Assembly: GCF_015209965.1 (NCBI RefSeq)
Contig: NZ_MU158692.1
Location: 105,310-169,309, forward strand
Direction of reading: 5' to 3'
DNA length: 64,000 bases
From: Sphingobacterium pedocola
GTDB lineage: Bacteria > Bacteroidota > Bacteroidia > Sphingobacteriales > Sphingobacteriaceae
Position numbers and translations under genes: made by a program. Positions 42,053-51,610 of this stretch are shown here, piece after piece. The notes beneath the pieces are model-generated. The model was not told the DNA's origin, ran no database searches, and worked only from the letters and a program-made list of their open reading frames with translations. Within the stretch, counting starts at the first letter, position 1. Every line of letters starts with the position of its first letter.

Positions 42053-42966
42053 TGAAAAAAGAAATACAACAATCGGAAAGCCGCGGAAAGTACTTCTTAG
42101 CGGCTTTTTTAGCACCCCTAATTTGGGGCTTTATGTCTATTGCCATTCGGTGGGTAAGAGATTATCCTGCAGAAGACATACTTTATTATCGGATTCTCAC
42201 GGCGTTAATTATCTTATGGAGCTTTATCTTAATTTTCCGTAGGTCTGTATTACAAACGGACATATTACACTATCAATCGTTACAGCCTACGGAAAAGAGA
42301 AAAGTTATATGGCTGACCCTGCTCGCCTCTGTCCTAATACTCGGAAACTGGTTTACATATATCTATGCCGTTAATCACATCAGTATACAATCTGCGGCAT
42401 TTGCCTATTTGATATGTCCGTTACTAACAGCCATTTCAGCTTATATTATTCTAAAAGAGCAATTGTCAACCATTAAAAAAGTAGCCTTATTATTTGCTAT
42501 GATCAGTGTGGGAATGCTCGCCTCGGGCTCAATACTCGAAGTAATATGGTCGATTTCAATAGGCTTGCTGTATGCCCTTTATTTGATCATTCAGCGCGTA
42601 GCACAAGGGTTTGATAAACTCAATGTACTCGCCGTTCAGCTATTTATTTGCGCTTTATTCGTTATTCCAAAATTGATCTTCAATCACAACAGCATACCAG
42701 ATTCGCCTACTTTTTGGATAACAATCCTGATCATCGCCGTACTATTTACGATCATTCCACTTTACCTGAGCATGTATGCGTTGACAAAGATCTCTTCGAC
42801 TACCACGGGCGTTCTCCTCTATATTAATCCGCTGATTGCATTTACGTTAGCCGTTTTTTACTTTAAAGAAACCGTCGACCCGCATAAATATATTGCATAC
42901 GCCATTATCGTCCTTGCCATCATACTTTTCAATTGGCAAACCATAAAGCGGCTATCTAAAAAATAG
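42052..42966 (+). CDS. EamA/DMT-family transporter (RarD-like)
   Basis: The protein has ten membrane helices in two EamA repeats (FLAAFLAPLIWGFMSIAIRW at the start; LLYINPLIAFTLAVFYFKETV near the end). I chose the GTG at 42052, which shares its G with the ridA stop codon (TAGTG) and gives VKKEIQQSESRGKYFLAAF, a natural cytoplasmic lead-in of 304 residues in all; the longer open frame back to 41983 lies inside ridA. Family members export amino acids or metabolites. Tail-to-tail with a MocR regulator, 26 bases away. Confidence 0.9.
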   Translation: MKKEIQQSESRGKYFLAAFLAPLIWGFMSIAIRWVRDYPAEDILYYRILTALIILWSFILIFRRSVLQTDILHYQSLQPTEKRKVIWLTLLASVLILGNWFTYIYAVNHISIQSAAFAYLICPLLTAISAYIILKEQLSTIKKVALLFAMISVGMLASGSILEVIWSISIGLLYALYLIIQRVAQGFDKLNVLAVQLFICALFVIPKLIFNHNSIPDSPTFWITILIIAVLFTIIPLYLSMYALTKISSTTTGVLLYINPLIAFTLAVFYFKETVDPHKYIAYAIIVLAIILFNWQTIKRLSKK

Positions 42967-42992
42967 CGTAACTTTTCCGGGTTTGCAAAGGG

Positions 42993-44483
42993 TTAGTGTC
43001 TCATTTTGTCATGCCTTGATTTGAGAATAGCAATTGATTGTTCCATTTCTGATTCATTTAAATGGCCAAATCCCAAACGCATAGCTGTCACCTTAGCGTT
43101 TTGATACAATAACGTTTTGGGGATAAAAAGATTATCTTGGATACAACTGTTTGCAAATTTCAACAACGAAAATGGTGCATTCCATTCTGTCCACAGAGCC
43201 AAGCCTCCTGAGGGTTTCTTGAAAGACACAACCTCCGGGAGAAAATCAACTAATAATTCGCAAAATAGATCGCGCCTTTCACGGTAGACCTTAAGTGACT
43301 TTTTCAAATGACGATTGATATCCCCCTCTTCAATCATTTCTCCTAAAGCCTGCTCCATAATAATATCTCCTTGCCGGTCAATAATCCCCAGGTATTTCCT
43401 CATCTCACACATCAAGTTATATGGAGCCACCACAAACCCCGTTCTAAAACCGGGAGCCAACGATTTCCCGAAAGCGCCGATATAGATAACCATTCCCTGT
43501 GTATCTGCACTCGCAAGAGGCATTACGGCTGATTGTTCATACTGAAAATCATAATCGTAATCGTCTTCGATAATTACAAACCCATATTCACCAGCCAATT
43601 GTAACAGGGCTATTCTACGCTGTGCGCTTAATGTTACCGTAGTAGGATAATGATAATGTGGTGTAATATAAATCAATCTAATGGAGCCTGGTCCAAAATT
43701 ATCCCTGATATAATCTACCTGAATCCCTTGATCGTCGATCGGTATGGTCCGTATACGGGCGCCAGACTTCTGAAATACCATATTGGCAGAAAAGAAACTC
43801 AGCTCGCCTACGAGCACCAGATCACCGGTAGTAATCAGCAATTGAGAAATAATATATAAACTCATTTCTGTACTTCGGGTAATTAACACATTTTCTTGCG
43901 TAATGTGCAAGCCCCTTGAAAGATTCAAATACGTGCTCAATTGTGCTTTGAAATACTCACTTCCTTCTTGATTATACATTCCTAACTTTTTACGATTACT
44001 TTTACGTTTCATCGTTGCACTATAAATCCGAGAAAGATTATGCATCTGCATCAGCCGGATATCCGGAACACCATCATTGAATCCGTAGGTACAGTGTGAA
44101 TATTCAAACGGACTGTCCAATATATTTGATTTGTTGAAAAAATATCCCGTTTTTTCTGGATATTTTGCCAACGATATGGGCATATCTGAGGTTTTGGCGG
44201 CTAATCCACCGTCTCCTGGATTAAGCACAAAAGTACCTTTGTTGGGACGGACTTCGACCCAACCCTGCGCCTCCAATTCTGCATATATTGCAGTAACCGT
44301 TTTGCGATGAACTTGCAATATATCGCTCAAGCTCCGTGTACCGGGAAGCTTAGAGCCGATCAGCAAATGACCGCGCTGAATGGCATTAATGATCTGTTGG
44401 GCAGCCTGTATATAAACAGGACTCGACACATTCCTATCTAACTGAATAAAACTCAAAAAAGGTAAATCAACCGGACTACTCAT
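42993..44483 (-). CDS. MocR/PdxR-type GntR regulator with aminotransferase-like domain
   Basis: The 496-residue protein has a GntR winged-helix domain (AIQRGHLLIGSKLPGTRSLSDILQVHRKTVTAIYAELEAQGW, residues about 32-75) and an aspartate-aminotransferase-fold domain with the PLP lysine in IGAFGKSLAPGFRTGF and the phosphate and ring contacts in VIIEDDYDYDF. MocR regulators read PLP or amino-compound levels; family members often control adjacent genes. Here the candidates are the EamA exporter (tail-to-tail) and the TonB receptor, which is divergent with 110 bases between the two starts. Confidence 0.93.
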   Translation of the reverse strand: MSSPVDLPFLSFIQLDRNVSSPVYIQAAQQIINAIQRGHLLIGSKLPGTRSLSDILQVHRKTVTAIYAELEAQGWVEVRPNKGTFVLNPGDGGLAAKTSDMPISLAKYPEKTGYFFNKSNILDSPFEYSHCTYGFNDGVPDIRLMQMHNLSRIYSATMKRKSNRKKLGMYNQEGSEYFKAQLSTYLNLSRGLHITQENVLITRSTEMSLYIISQLLITTGDLVLVGELSFFSANMVFQKSGARIRTIPIDDQGIQVDYIRDNFGPGSIRLIYITPHYHYPTTVTLSAQRRIALLQLAGEYGFVIIEDDYDYDFQYEQSAVMPLASADTQGMVIYIGAFGKSLAPGFRTGFVVAPYNLMCEMRKYLGIIDRQGDIIMEQALGEMIEEGDINRHLKKSLKVYRERRDLFCELLVDFLPEVVSFKKPSGGLALWTEWNAPFSLLKFANSCIQDNLFIPKTLLYQNAKVTAMRLGFGHLNESEMEQSIAILKSRHDKMRH

Positions 44484-44593
44484 ATTATAAAAACTGGTAC
44501 ACTTGAATTAGCCGGAAAGATACGACTTTTGTCAAAAACAAAATAAGAACACGAAAAAGTTCAACAGAAACAACTTAAAACACAATCATTACA

Positions 44594-46465
44594 ATGCTAA
44601 CAAAGTCAATACTATTTTGTTCCCTTATTTGTCCTTTGATCTCTATGGGACAGGAAACTATAGGTGATTCCACAATTTTACATGAAGTCATCATATCTGA
44701 GAACAGATTACAAACTCCATTTAACAAAAACGTTCGAAACATACAAATCATTACCAAGCAAGAGATTGAACAGCTTCCTGTAAAATCCATTAATGAAGTA
44801 CTCAGCTTTATCGGCGGTGTGGACGTCAGGCAACGTGGCACTTTTGGGGCGCAGGCCGATATCAGTATAGACGGTGGCTCATTTGAACAGACTTTAATCC
44901 TTCTCAATGGCATAAAGGTTTCTGATCCACAAACAGCGCACCATTCAATGAATATCCCTGTATCCTTAGAAAACGTTGAACGCATTGAAATCCTAAAAGG
45001 ACCTGCAGCAAGGATATACGGTATCAATGCACTTACAGGGGCTGTAAATATAGTGACGACAAAGCCCGAACAGTCCGTTATTTCAGCCCATGCCTATGCG
45101 GGTTCATCTTTTGAGGGGAAAGAAGAAAATGATGGCGAAGGATTATATTGGGGAGGTGGCTTACAGGTAGGCGGGAACCTTACTTTCAATACCCATCAGC
45201 ATGTGGTCTCCATAAGCAAGGATAAATATAACGGACAACGCTATAACAGCAGTACAGAAAACACCAAGATATTCTATCAGGGCAGGTTACAGATTGACGA
45301 GCGAAACGCGTTAGACCTAACCGCGGGATACCTTTACAATGAGTTTGGTGCCAACGGCTTTTATGCAGCTCCGGGCGACAGAGAATCTTATGAAATTGTA
45401 GAAACAAAATTAGTTGGTGTCTCATCAAGTCATCAAATCAGTGATAGGTTTAGTCTGCGCCCCCGCTTGAGCTATCGCTACAATGCGGATGATTACCGCT
45501 ATTTTCGACACGATTTAAATACAGCACGGTCCCAACATCATACGGATGTGCTATCAGCAGAGGTAAATTCGATCTGGAATACGTCCATTGGTGATGTTGG
45601 ATTTGGTTTGGAAAGCCGTTCAGAAGAGATTAACAGTACAAACATCGGAGATCATCACCGGTATAACCATGGCGTGTATGCAGAATTTAAGACCGAACGC
45701 ATCAAAAACATGATCTGGAATGTCGGAAGTTACCTGAATTACAATACCCAATACGGATGGCAGGTCTTTCCAGGTGTAGACGTAGGTTATCTATTCCATC
45801 CCGGATGGAAATTAGCGTTCAATATCGGATCAAGTCAACGCATCCCATCCTTTACCGATCTATATCTTAATCAACGGCCTGGCAATATCGGAAATCCTGA
45901 TCTGGAATCTGAAAATGCCTGGCAATATGAATTTGCGCTACATTACAAAAAATCTAATCTTGAATTGCAAACGGGATATTTTTACAGAGATATTTCTGGA
46001 TTTATAGATCGAATAAGAGAATCTACAGACGAGCCTTACCAACCGTTCAACTTCGGGAACAATAAAATGCAGGGATTTAATTTTAGGGCCAGTCAGGCGG
46101 TACCGATTCATGCCAGATCGCGATTCCAATACACCTTAAGCTATAATTATTTGACTCCGGTAAGTACGGTGAGATCTGAGGGGATGGATTCAAAATACAG
46201 TCTCGAAAGCCTGAAGCATCAATTAGTACTCAGAACCACGTATATACAAAATCAACTGAGTGTAAGTTTCAATAACAGGCTGTTGAAAAGAGAACACAAG
46301 GCTACTTATTTGATATCAGACCTGCGGATTGGATATGATTTGTCTAAACTCTCCTTTTATACCGATATTACCAACCTTTTCAATCAATCGTACATCGAAA
46401 CAGCTGCCGTGCCTATGCCGAAAAGATGGTTTGCACTCGGAGCGAGATATAGATTAGCGCTATAG
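44594..46465 (+). CDS. TonB-dependent outer-membrane receptor
   Basis: The 623-residue protein has a signal peptide (residues about 1-19, ending ISMGQ), a plug domain (ILHEVIISENRLQTPF to RIEILKGPAARIYGINALTGAVNIVTTKP) and a 22-strand-type barrel ending ALGARYRLAL. It lacks the SusC-type N-terminal carboxypeptidase-like extension and thus resembles siderophore or vitamin receptors (BtuB-like). The plug's R-I-E-I-L-K-G-P-A motif is classic. Ligand unknown; no cobalamin riboswitch is seen in the 110-base leader. Divergent from the MocR gene, which may control it. Confidence 0.93.
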   Translation: MLTKSILFCSLICPLISMGQETIGDSTILHEVIISENRLQTPFNKNVRNIQIITKQEIEQLPVKSINEVLSFIGGVDVRQRGTFGAQADISIDGGSFEQTLILLNGIKVSDPQTAHHSMNIPVSLENVERIEILKGPAARIYGINALTGAVNIVTTKPEQSVISAHAYAGSSFEGKEENDGEGLYWGGGLQVGGNLTFNTHQHVVSISKDKYNGQRYNSSTENTKIFYQGRLQIDERNALDLTAGYLYNEFGANGFYAAPGDRESYEIVETKLVGVSSSHQISDRFSLRPRLSYRYNADDYRYFRHDLNTARSQHHTDVLSAEVNSIWNTSIGDVGFGLESRSEEINSTNIGDHHRYNHGVYAEFKTERIKNMIWNVGSYLNYNTQYGWQVFPGVDVGYLFHPGWKLAFNIGSSQRIPSFTDLYLNQRPGNIGNPDLESENAWQYEFALHYKKSNLELQTGYFYRDISGFIDRIRESTDEPYQPFNFGNNKMQGFNFRASQAVPIHARSRFQYTLSYNYLTPVSTVRSEGMDSKYSLESLKHQLVLRTTYIQNQLSVSFNNRLLKREHKATYLISDLRIGYDLSKLSFYTDITNLFNQSYIETAAVPMPKRWFALGARYRLAL

Positions 46466-46544
46466 AAATGAGCGAACAATTGTAAATCCGTTAATTTGAT
46501 ATCGGATCTCCCATACAAAATCCTTAAATTAGCCATTCAATAGA

Positions 46545-48650
46545 ATGGCTGATTTAAGTTTAATTACCCCTATAGAATATCTTAAAGGCTTAGGACCCCA
46601 AAAGGCGGATGTACTCAAAAAAGAGCTGCAGGTATTCACTATTGGCGATTTATTACAAAAATATCCCTTTCGCTATATTGACAGGACAAAATTTTATAAA
46701 ATACAACAGCTTCATCCTGATTTAGTAGGAGCACAAGTATTGGGAAGATTGATGAATCTTCAGGAAGTGGGCGAAAAACGATCCCGTAGATTAGTAGGCC
46801 AGCTTAGGGATGATACCGGTATGATAGAACTTGTTTGGTTTCAAAGTATTACTTGGCTAAAGAAAAATCTAAAAATTGGTGCTGCGTATATTATCTATGG
46901 CAAGCCAACAGAATTCAATGGACAGATCTCCATTACACATCCAGAAATGGATCTTTATAATTCCCAGGAGAAGAAAGTAGGTAATATGAGCATGCAACCC
47001 GTGTATTCTTCTACTGAAAAGCTTAAAAAATTCAATCTTGATACGAAAGGACTTCAGCGCTTGCAACAAACAGCTTTGGAAACCGTTTTCCGTACACTTC
47101 AGGAAAGTCTACCAAGTTATATATTGGAACGTCATCAGCTTCTTACTTATCCACAGGCATTGGTGGCTATCCATTTTCCACAGCATGTGAATGAATTGAA
47201 TGCAGCGATCCAAAGACTTAAGTTTGAAGAACTATTTTTCATTCAGCTGCGTTTATTACGCAACAAACAACTCAATACACAGAAATATAAGGGCCATCAA
47301 TTTGATCAGGTAGGAGGCAAATTTAACACTTTTTTCAACGAGAGATTACCGTTTCCACTCACGAATGCGCAAAAGCGCGTTGTGAAAGAGATCCGACTGG
47401 ATACCAATACAGGAGCACAAATGAATCGATTGGTGCAAGGGGACGTCGGTTCCGGCAAAACGGTTGTCGCTCTGATGTCGATGTTGCTGGCCGTAGACAA
47501 TGGTTATCAAGCCTGTATGATGGCGCCTACCGAAATATTGGCGACCCAACATTATACAGGACTGAAAGAACTACTCGGCGAAGGCATCTGCACAATCAAA
47601 CTACTGACAGGATCAACCTCGACCAAAGAACGCCGCGTACTACACCAAGAACTGGAGGAGGGTACTTTGGACATTTTAATTGGGACGCATGCGCTGATAG
47701 AGGATAAAGTAAAATTCAAAAACATTGGCTTCGTAGTAATCGATGAGCAACATCGATTTGGAGTAGAGCAGCGCGCCAAACTCTGGCGTAAAAACACCAT
47801 TCCTCCACATATGCTTGTAATGACCGCAACACCGATTCCGCGCACCTTGGCAATGACGTTATACGGCGATCTAGATATTTCGGTTATCGATGAACTACCA
47901 GCAGGAAGAAAGCCCATAAAAACGGTTCTTTTTTTTGAAAGTTCACGTTTGCGTATGTTTGGCTTTATGCGCGATGAAATCGCAAAGGGGAGGCAAGCGT
48001 ATGTCGTATTTCCATTAATCAAAGAGAGCGAAAAACTGGATCTGTTATATCTGGAAGCCGGATTAGAAAATCTACAACGTGAGTTCCCTTTGCCTCAATA
48101 TAAAATCAGCATCGTACACGGCAAAATGCCCGTAAAAGACAAAGACTTCGAAATGCAACGATTTGTCAAAGGCGAAACCCAAATTATGGTGGCTACTACG
48201 GTGATAGAGGTGGGCGTCAATGTTCCGAATGCCTCCGTTATGGTGATTGAGAATTCCGAGCGGTTTGGTCTTTCGCAATTACATCAGTTACGGGGTCGCG
48301 TAGGCCGTGGTGCAGAGCAATCGTATTGCATCCTCATGTCAGGAAACAAATTAAGCAAAGATGGGCGTCAACGCTTAGAAACAATGGTACGCACGAATGA
48401 TGGCTTTGAAATCGCGGAAGTTGATCTTCAATTGCGTGGACCCGGAGATATTTCGGGGACACAACAGTCTGGTGTACTGGACATGAAAATCGCAAACCTA
48501 GCCAGTGATCAAGCTATCCTGGCAGAAGCCCGTGCGACGGTAATAGAGATATTCAAAGAAGATCCGTCGCTTTCTTCCGAAAAAAACAGATTGCTAGCTA
48601 ATTACCTCAACCAACGCTCCCCGCTTTTCAATTGGGATAAAATTTCTTAA
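46545..48650 (+). CDS. recG: ATP-dependent DNA helicase RecG
   Basis: The 701-residue protein has the wedge OB domain in the N-terminal third, Walker A GDVGSGKT with NRLVQGD ahead, VVIDEQHRFGVEQR, MTATPIPRTLAMTLYGD, and VIEVGVNVPNASVMVIENSERFGLSQLHQLRGRVGRG, then the TRG-like motif region. It remodels stalled forks and branched DNA. Length is typical. No partner gene sits in the same transcript. Confidence 0.98.
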   Translation: MADLSLITPIEYLKGLGPQKADVLKKELQVFTIGDLLQKYPFRYIDRTKFYKIQQLHPDLVGAQVLGRLMNLQEVGEKRSRRLVGQLRDDTGMIELVWFQSITWLKKNLKIGAAYIIYGKPTEFNGQISITHPEMDLYNSQEKKVGNMSMQPVYSSTEKLKKFNLDTKGLQRLQQTALETVFRTLQESLPSYILERHQLLTYPQALVAIHFPQHVNELNAAIQRLKFEELFFIQLRLLRNKQLNTQKYKGHQFDQVGGKFNTFFNERLPFPLTNAQKRVVKEIRLDTNTGAQMNRLVQGDVGSGKTVVALMSMLLAVDNGYQACMMAPTEILATQHYTGLKELLGEGICTIKLLTGSTSTKERRVLHQELEEGTLDILIGTHALIEDKVKFKNIGFVVIDEQHRFGVEQRAKLWRKNTIPPHMLVMTATPIPRTLAMTLYGDLDISVIDELPAGRKPIKTVLFFESSRLRMFGFMRDEIAKGRQAYVVFPLIKESEKLDLLYLEAGLENLQREFPLPQYKISIVHGKMPVKDKDFEMQRFVKGETQIMVATTVIEVGVNVPNASVMVIENSERFGLSQLHQLRGRVGRGAEQSYCILMSGNKLSKDGRQRLETMVRTNDGFEIAEVDLQLRGPGDISGTQQSGVLDMKIANLASDQAILAEARATVIEIFKEDPSLSSEKNRLLANYLNQRSPLFNWDKIS

Positions 48651-48658
48651 AAAACAAT

Positions 48659-48666
48659 TATCTTTG
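48659..48666 (+). promoter_or_regulatory. -7 box before hflX
   Basis: TATCTTTG followed by CA, just after the recG stop and 98 bases before the hflX ATG. A TTGG lies at 48632-48635, with a spacer of 23, longer than usual. Confidence 0.45.
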
Positions 48667-48764
48667 CAGTATTGTTAATTAGAGAGAGAATTTAAATTTA
48701 TTATTTCTTTAGTCCAATATAGAGAGCTTGAACTTTCTCAACGCTCCAACTTCAATAGTATTAA

Positions 48765-49955
48765 ATGGCAAAAACAAAAATATACGACACCGCAATAAAA
48801 CCTGAAACGGCAGTTTTAGTTTCTGTAATAACTCCTCATGTATCTGACGATACCGCAAAAGACTATTTACAGGAACTGGATTTTTTAGTGCAGACAGCCG
48901 GAGGTGAAACGAAAGGTATTTTCACCCAGAAACTCGCTTATCCGGATCGTGCGACCTTTGTCGGCAGCGGAAAGTTAGAGGAAATTAAAAATTTCATAGA
49001 TGCTGAAGAAATAGATATCGTTGTATTTGATGACGAACTGTCCCCTTCACAATTACGAAATATTGAAAAATCTTTCAACATCAAAGTGCTCGATCGTTCA
49101 AACTTGATTCTGGACATCTTTGCAAAACATGCCCAGACGGCCCAAGCGAAAACGCAGGTAGAGTTGGCGCAATTACAGTACTTATTGCCTCGCTTGACGA
49201 GGCTTTGGACCCACCTCGAACGCCAACGAGGCGGTATCGGTATGCGTGGTCCTGGTGAAAGTCAGATTGAAAGTGATAGACGGATGATCTTAAATAAGAT
49301 TTCCTTGTTTAAGGAACGACTCAAACAAATCGACAAACAAAACGAAACCCAACGTAAAAATCGTGGGGAAATGATCCGCGTAGCATTAGTAGGATATACA
49401 AATGTGGGTAAATCGACCATTATGAACATGGTCTCAAAATCGGATGTCCTAATTGAAAACAAATTGTTTGCAACTCTTGATACGACTGTACGTAAAGTTG
49501 TGATTGATAATTTGCCTTTTTTACTATCTGATACCGTCGGTTTCATACGCAAGTTGCCTCATCACCTTGTCGAGTGCTTCAAATCTACGTTGGACGAGGT
49601 GCGTGAAGCGGATATCCTAATTCACGTAGCCGATATTTCTCACCCTAATTTTGAAGATCACATCCATGCAGTAAATGAAACCCTGAAAGATCTAGATGCA
49701 TTAGACAAACCGGTGATTACTGTCTTTAATAAAATTGACGCCTATAAACCTCCTGTAGAAATAGATGAAGATGGCGAAGAAATTAAAGTGACGTTGGAGG
49801 AATTTAAAAATTCATGGATGGCCAAGAATTCGGAACCTGCAATATTTATTTCGGCTACTGACAAGACAAATATGGAAGAGTTTAAAACAAAACTATACGA
49901 TATCATTGTGAAAATGCATAACGAACGTTATCCCTATAACAATTTATTGTATTAA
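48765..49955 (+). CDS. hflX: GTPase HflX
   Basis: The 396-residue protein has the HflX N-terminal domain (TKGIFTQKLAYPDRATFVGSGKLEE), the glycine-rich GGIGMRGPGESQIE, and the G domain: G1 GYTNVGKST, G3 DTVGFIRKLPHHLVE, G4 NKID, G5 SAT. It binds ribosomes and splits stalled 70S particles under stress. A 30-residue insert rich in acidic residues (EIDEDGEEIKVTLEEF) lies between G4 and G5. Not associated with hfq here. Confidence 0.97.
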   Translation: MAKTKIYDTAIKPETAVLVSVITPHVSDDTAKDYLQELDFLVQTAGGETKGIFTQKLAYPDRATFVGSGKLEEIKNFIDAEEIDIVVFDDELSPSQLRNIEKSFNIKVLDRSNLILDIFAKHAQTAQAKTQVELAQLQYLLPRLTRLWTHLERQRGGIGMRGPGESQIESDRRMILNKISLFKERLKQIDKQNETQRKNRGEMIRVALVGYTNVGKSTIMNMVSKSDVLIENKLFATLDTTVRKVVIDNLPFLLSDTVGFIRKLPHHLVECFKSTLDEVREADILIHVADISHPNFEDHIHAVNETLKDLDALDKPVITVFNKIDAYKPPVEIDEDGEEIKVTLEEFKNSWMAKNSEPAIFISATDKTNMEEFKTKLYDIIVKMHNERYPYNNLLY

Positions 49956-50057
49956 TATATCTTCACATCATCGACAGATAGAAACGTATCAAATCAAGAA
50001 GTGAAGGAGATCGTATTAAGACACAGTTGCTCACATTAAAAGACCTACAGCTTTAAA

Positions 50058-50753
50058 ATGAACAAAAAAGTACAGTTTATTGATTGGGGATTGGTAGATT
50101 ACCAAGAAGGATGGACTATGCAAGAGGATATATTTGCAAAGTCTCTTGCTATAAAACATGATAATAGAATAAACGATACACAGGATCCTACTCCTAATTA
50201 TTTGATTTTTACAGAACATCCTCATGTATACACGCTAGGCAAATCAGGAAAGCCGGAAAATTTACTACTGGATGAGGCAGGCTTGGAAGCAAAGCAGGCT
50301 ACATATTATAAAATAAATCGCGGTGGCGACATCACCTACCATGGCCCCGGACAAATTGTAGGATATCCTATATTGGATTTGGATAATTTTTTCACGGACA
50401 TACATTTATATCTGCGTACGCTAGAAGAGGCCGTTATTTTAACTTTGGGAGATTACGGCATCGCAGCGGGTCGTAATCCTGGATATACAGGTGTATGGCT
50501 TGATCCGGACAATGATAAAGCCCGCAAAATTTGTGCAATGGGTGTGCGTGCATCCAGATGGGTCACCATGCATGGTTTTGCGTTTAACGTAAACACTAAT
50601 CTCGATTATTTTGGGAATATTGTGCCCTGTGGAATAGACGACAAGGATGTAACATCTATGGAAAGAGAACTAGGGCATAAACTCGATATGGAGAAGGTAA
50701 AAGAAACATTAAAAAACCATATAGTCTCGCTGTTCAAGATGGAATTGGCTTAG
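50058..50753 (+). CDS. lipB: Lipoyl(octanoyl) transferase
   Basis: The 231-residue enzyme shows TEHPHVYTLGKSG, RGGDITYHGPGQIVGYPI, the conserved Lys in ARKICAMGVRASRWVTMHGFAFNV and the nucleophile Cys in IVPCGIDDKDVTS. It moves an octanoyl group from acyl-carrier protein to lipoyl domains, the first step of lipoate synthesis; lipA is not in the window. Length is normal for the family. Confidence 0.97.
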   Translation: MNKKVQFIDWGLVDYQEGWTMQEDIFAKSLAIKHDNRINDTQDPTPNYLIFTEHPHVYTLGKSGKPENLLLDEAGLEAKQATYYKINRGGDITYHGPGQIVGYPILDLDNFFTDIHLYLRTLEEAVILTLGDYGIAAGRNPGYTGVWLDPDNDKARKICAMGVRASRWVTMHGFAFNVNTNLDYFGNIVPCGIDDKDVTSMERELGHKLDMEKVKETLKNHIVSLFKMELA

Positions 50754-50796
50754 GTCTGTAGTCGAACAGTTAATTTTGTGCTTTTCATTAATTAAA

Positions 50797-51585
50797 TTAT
50801 GCGCCAATCTGCCGCAGTTGCAGTATGTCTTCCAAATCAAACATATCCGTTTCCTGATACCGAGTTGCAATGGAGAGCTTAATACTATCACAGTGTGACA
50901 GAAAGGTTTGCTCAACAAGTTCCACGGTATTATTTTGTTCGGAAAGGTGCCCTAAAATAAGGTGCTTAAGTCGAGAAGATCGATAATCTAAAAATAGTTC
51001 TAATGAAGTTTTATTTGAAATATGTCCCCATCCGCTACGGATGCGATTTTTAAGATAATAAGAATAACGCCCTTTCTCTAGCATATCTTCATCGTAGTTA
51101 CTTTCTAATAATAACACGTCGGAATGTTGAATGACGTGTTTTACATTATCACAACCTCGCCCCAGATCTGTCATAATACTCACATTAGTCGACCCGTCCG
51201 TTACAACGAAACTGCAGGGTTCTTTTGCATCGTGAAACTTTGGGATTCCCAACACCGAGATTTCACCGATATTAATTCGCGCATTCGCAGAAATAATGTG
51301 CACCAAATGCGACGGCAGATGAAGCCGGGACCCCTGACAAGTACCCGCCGTCCAATATACCGGAATCTGATAGCGCTTGCAAAAAACGGATAAGCCTCGA
51401 ATATGATCGGAATGTTCGTGTGTAATAAAAATAGCTTTAATACGTGATGGATCTATCCCCAAATTACCCATTCGCAACTCAATATGTTTGGTATTAATGC
51501 CTACATCAATTAATACTGCATCTTCTCCTTTTGCTATATAATAACAATTTCCATTACTTCCAGAAGCGATTGCACAATATTTCAT
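50797..51585 (-). CDS. MBL-fold metallo-hydrolase, YycJ/WalJ-like
   Basis: The 262-residue protein starts KYCAIASGSNGNCYYI and has the metal motif HEHSDH at residues 56-61, a further His in FHDAKEPCSFVV and GHLSEQNN near the end. This layout fits the YycJ (WalJ/ExoDNase-like) group of metallo-beta-lactamase-fold enzymes, with suggested 5'-3' exonuclease activity on DNA. No WalKR genes are nearby. It is 25 bases downstream of sdaA, probably the second gene of that transcript. Confidence 0.9.
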   Translation of the reverse strand: MKYCAIASGSNGNCYYIAKGEDAVLIDVGINTKHIELRMGNLGIDPSRIKAIFITHEHSDHIRGLSVFCKRYQIPVYWTAGTCQGSRLHLPSHLVHIISANARINIGEISVLGIPKFHDAKEPCSFVVTDGSTNVSIMTDLGRGCDNVKHVIQHSDVLLLESNYDEDMLEKGRYSYYLKNRIRSGWGHISNKTSLELFLDYRSSRLKHLILGHLSEQNNTVELVEQTFLSHCDSIKLSIATRYQETDMFDLEDILQLRQIGA

Positions 51586-51610
51586 ATGTGTATTTATTTT
51601 GTTCCTACTA

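Noticed and set aside
44484..44593. Cobalamin riboswitch upstream of the TonB receptor
   Set aside because: The gap is only 110 bases and has no conserved B12-box sequence.
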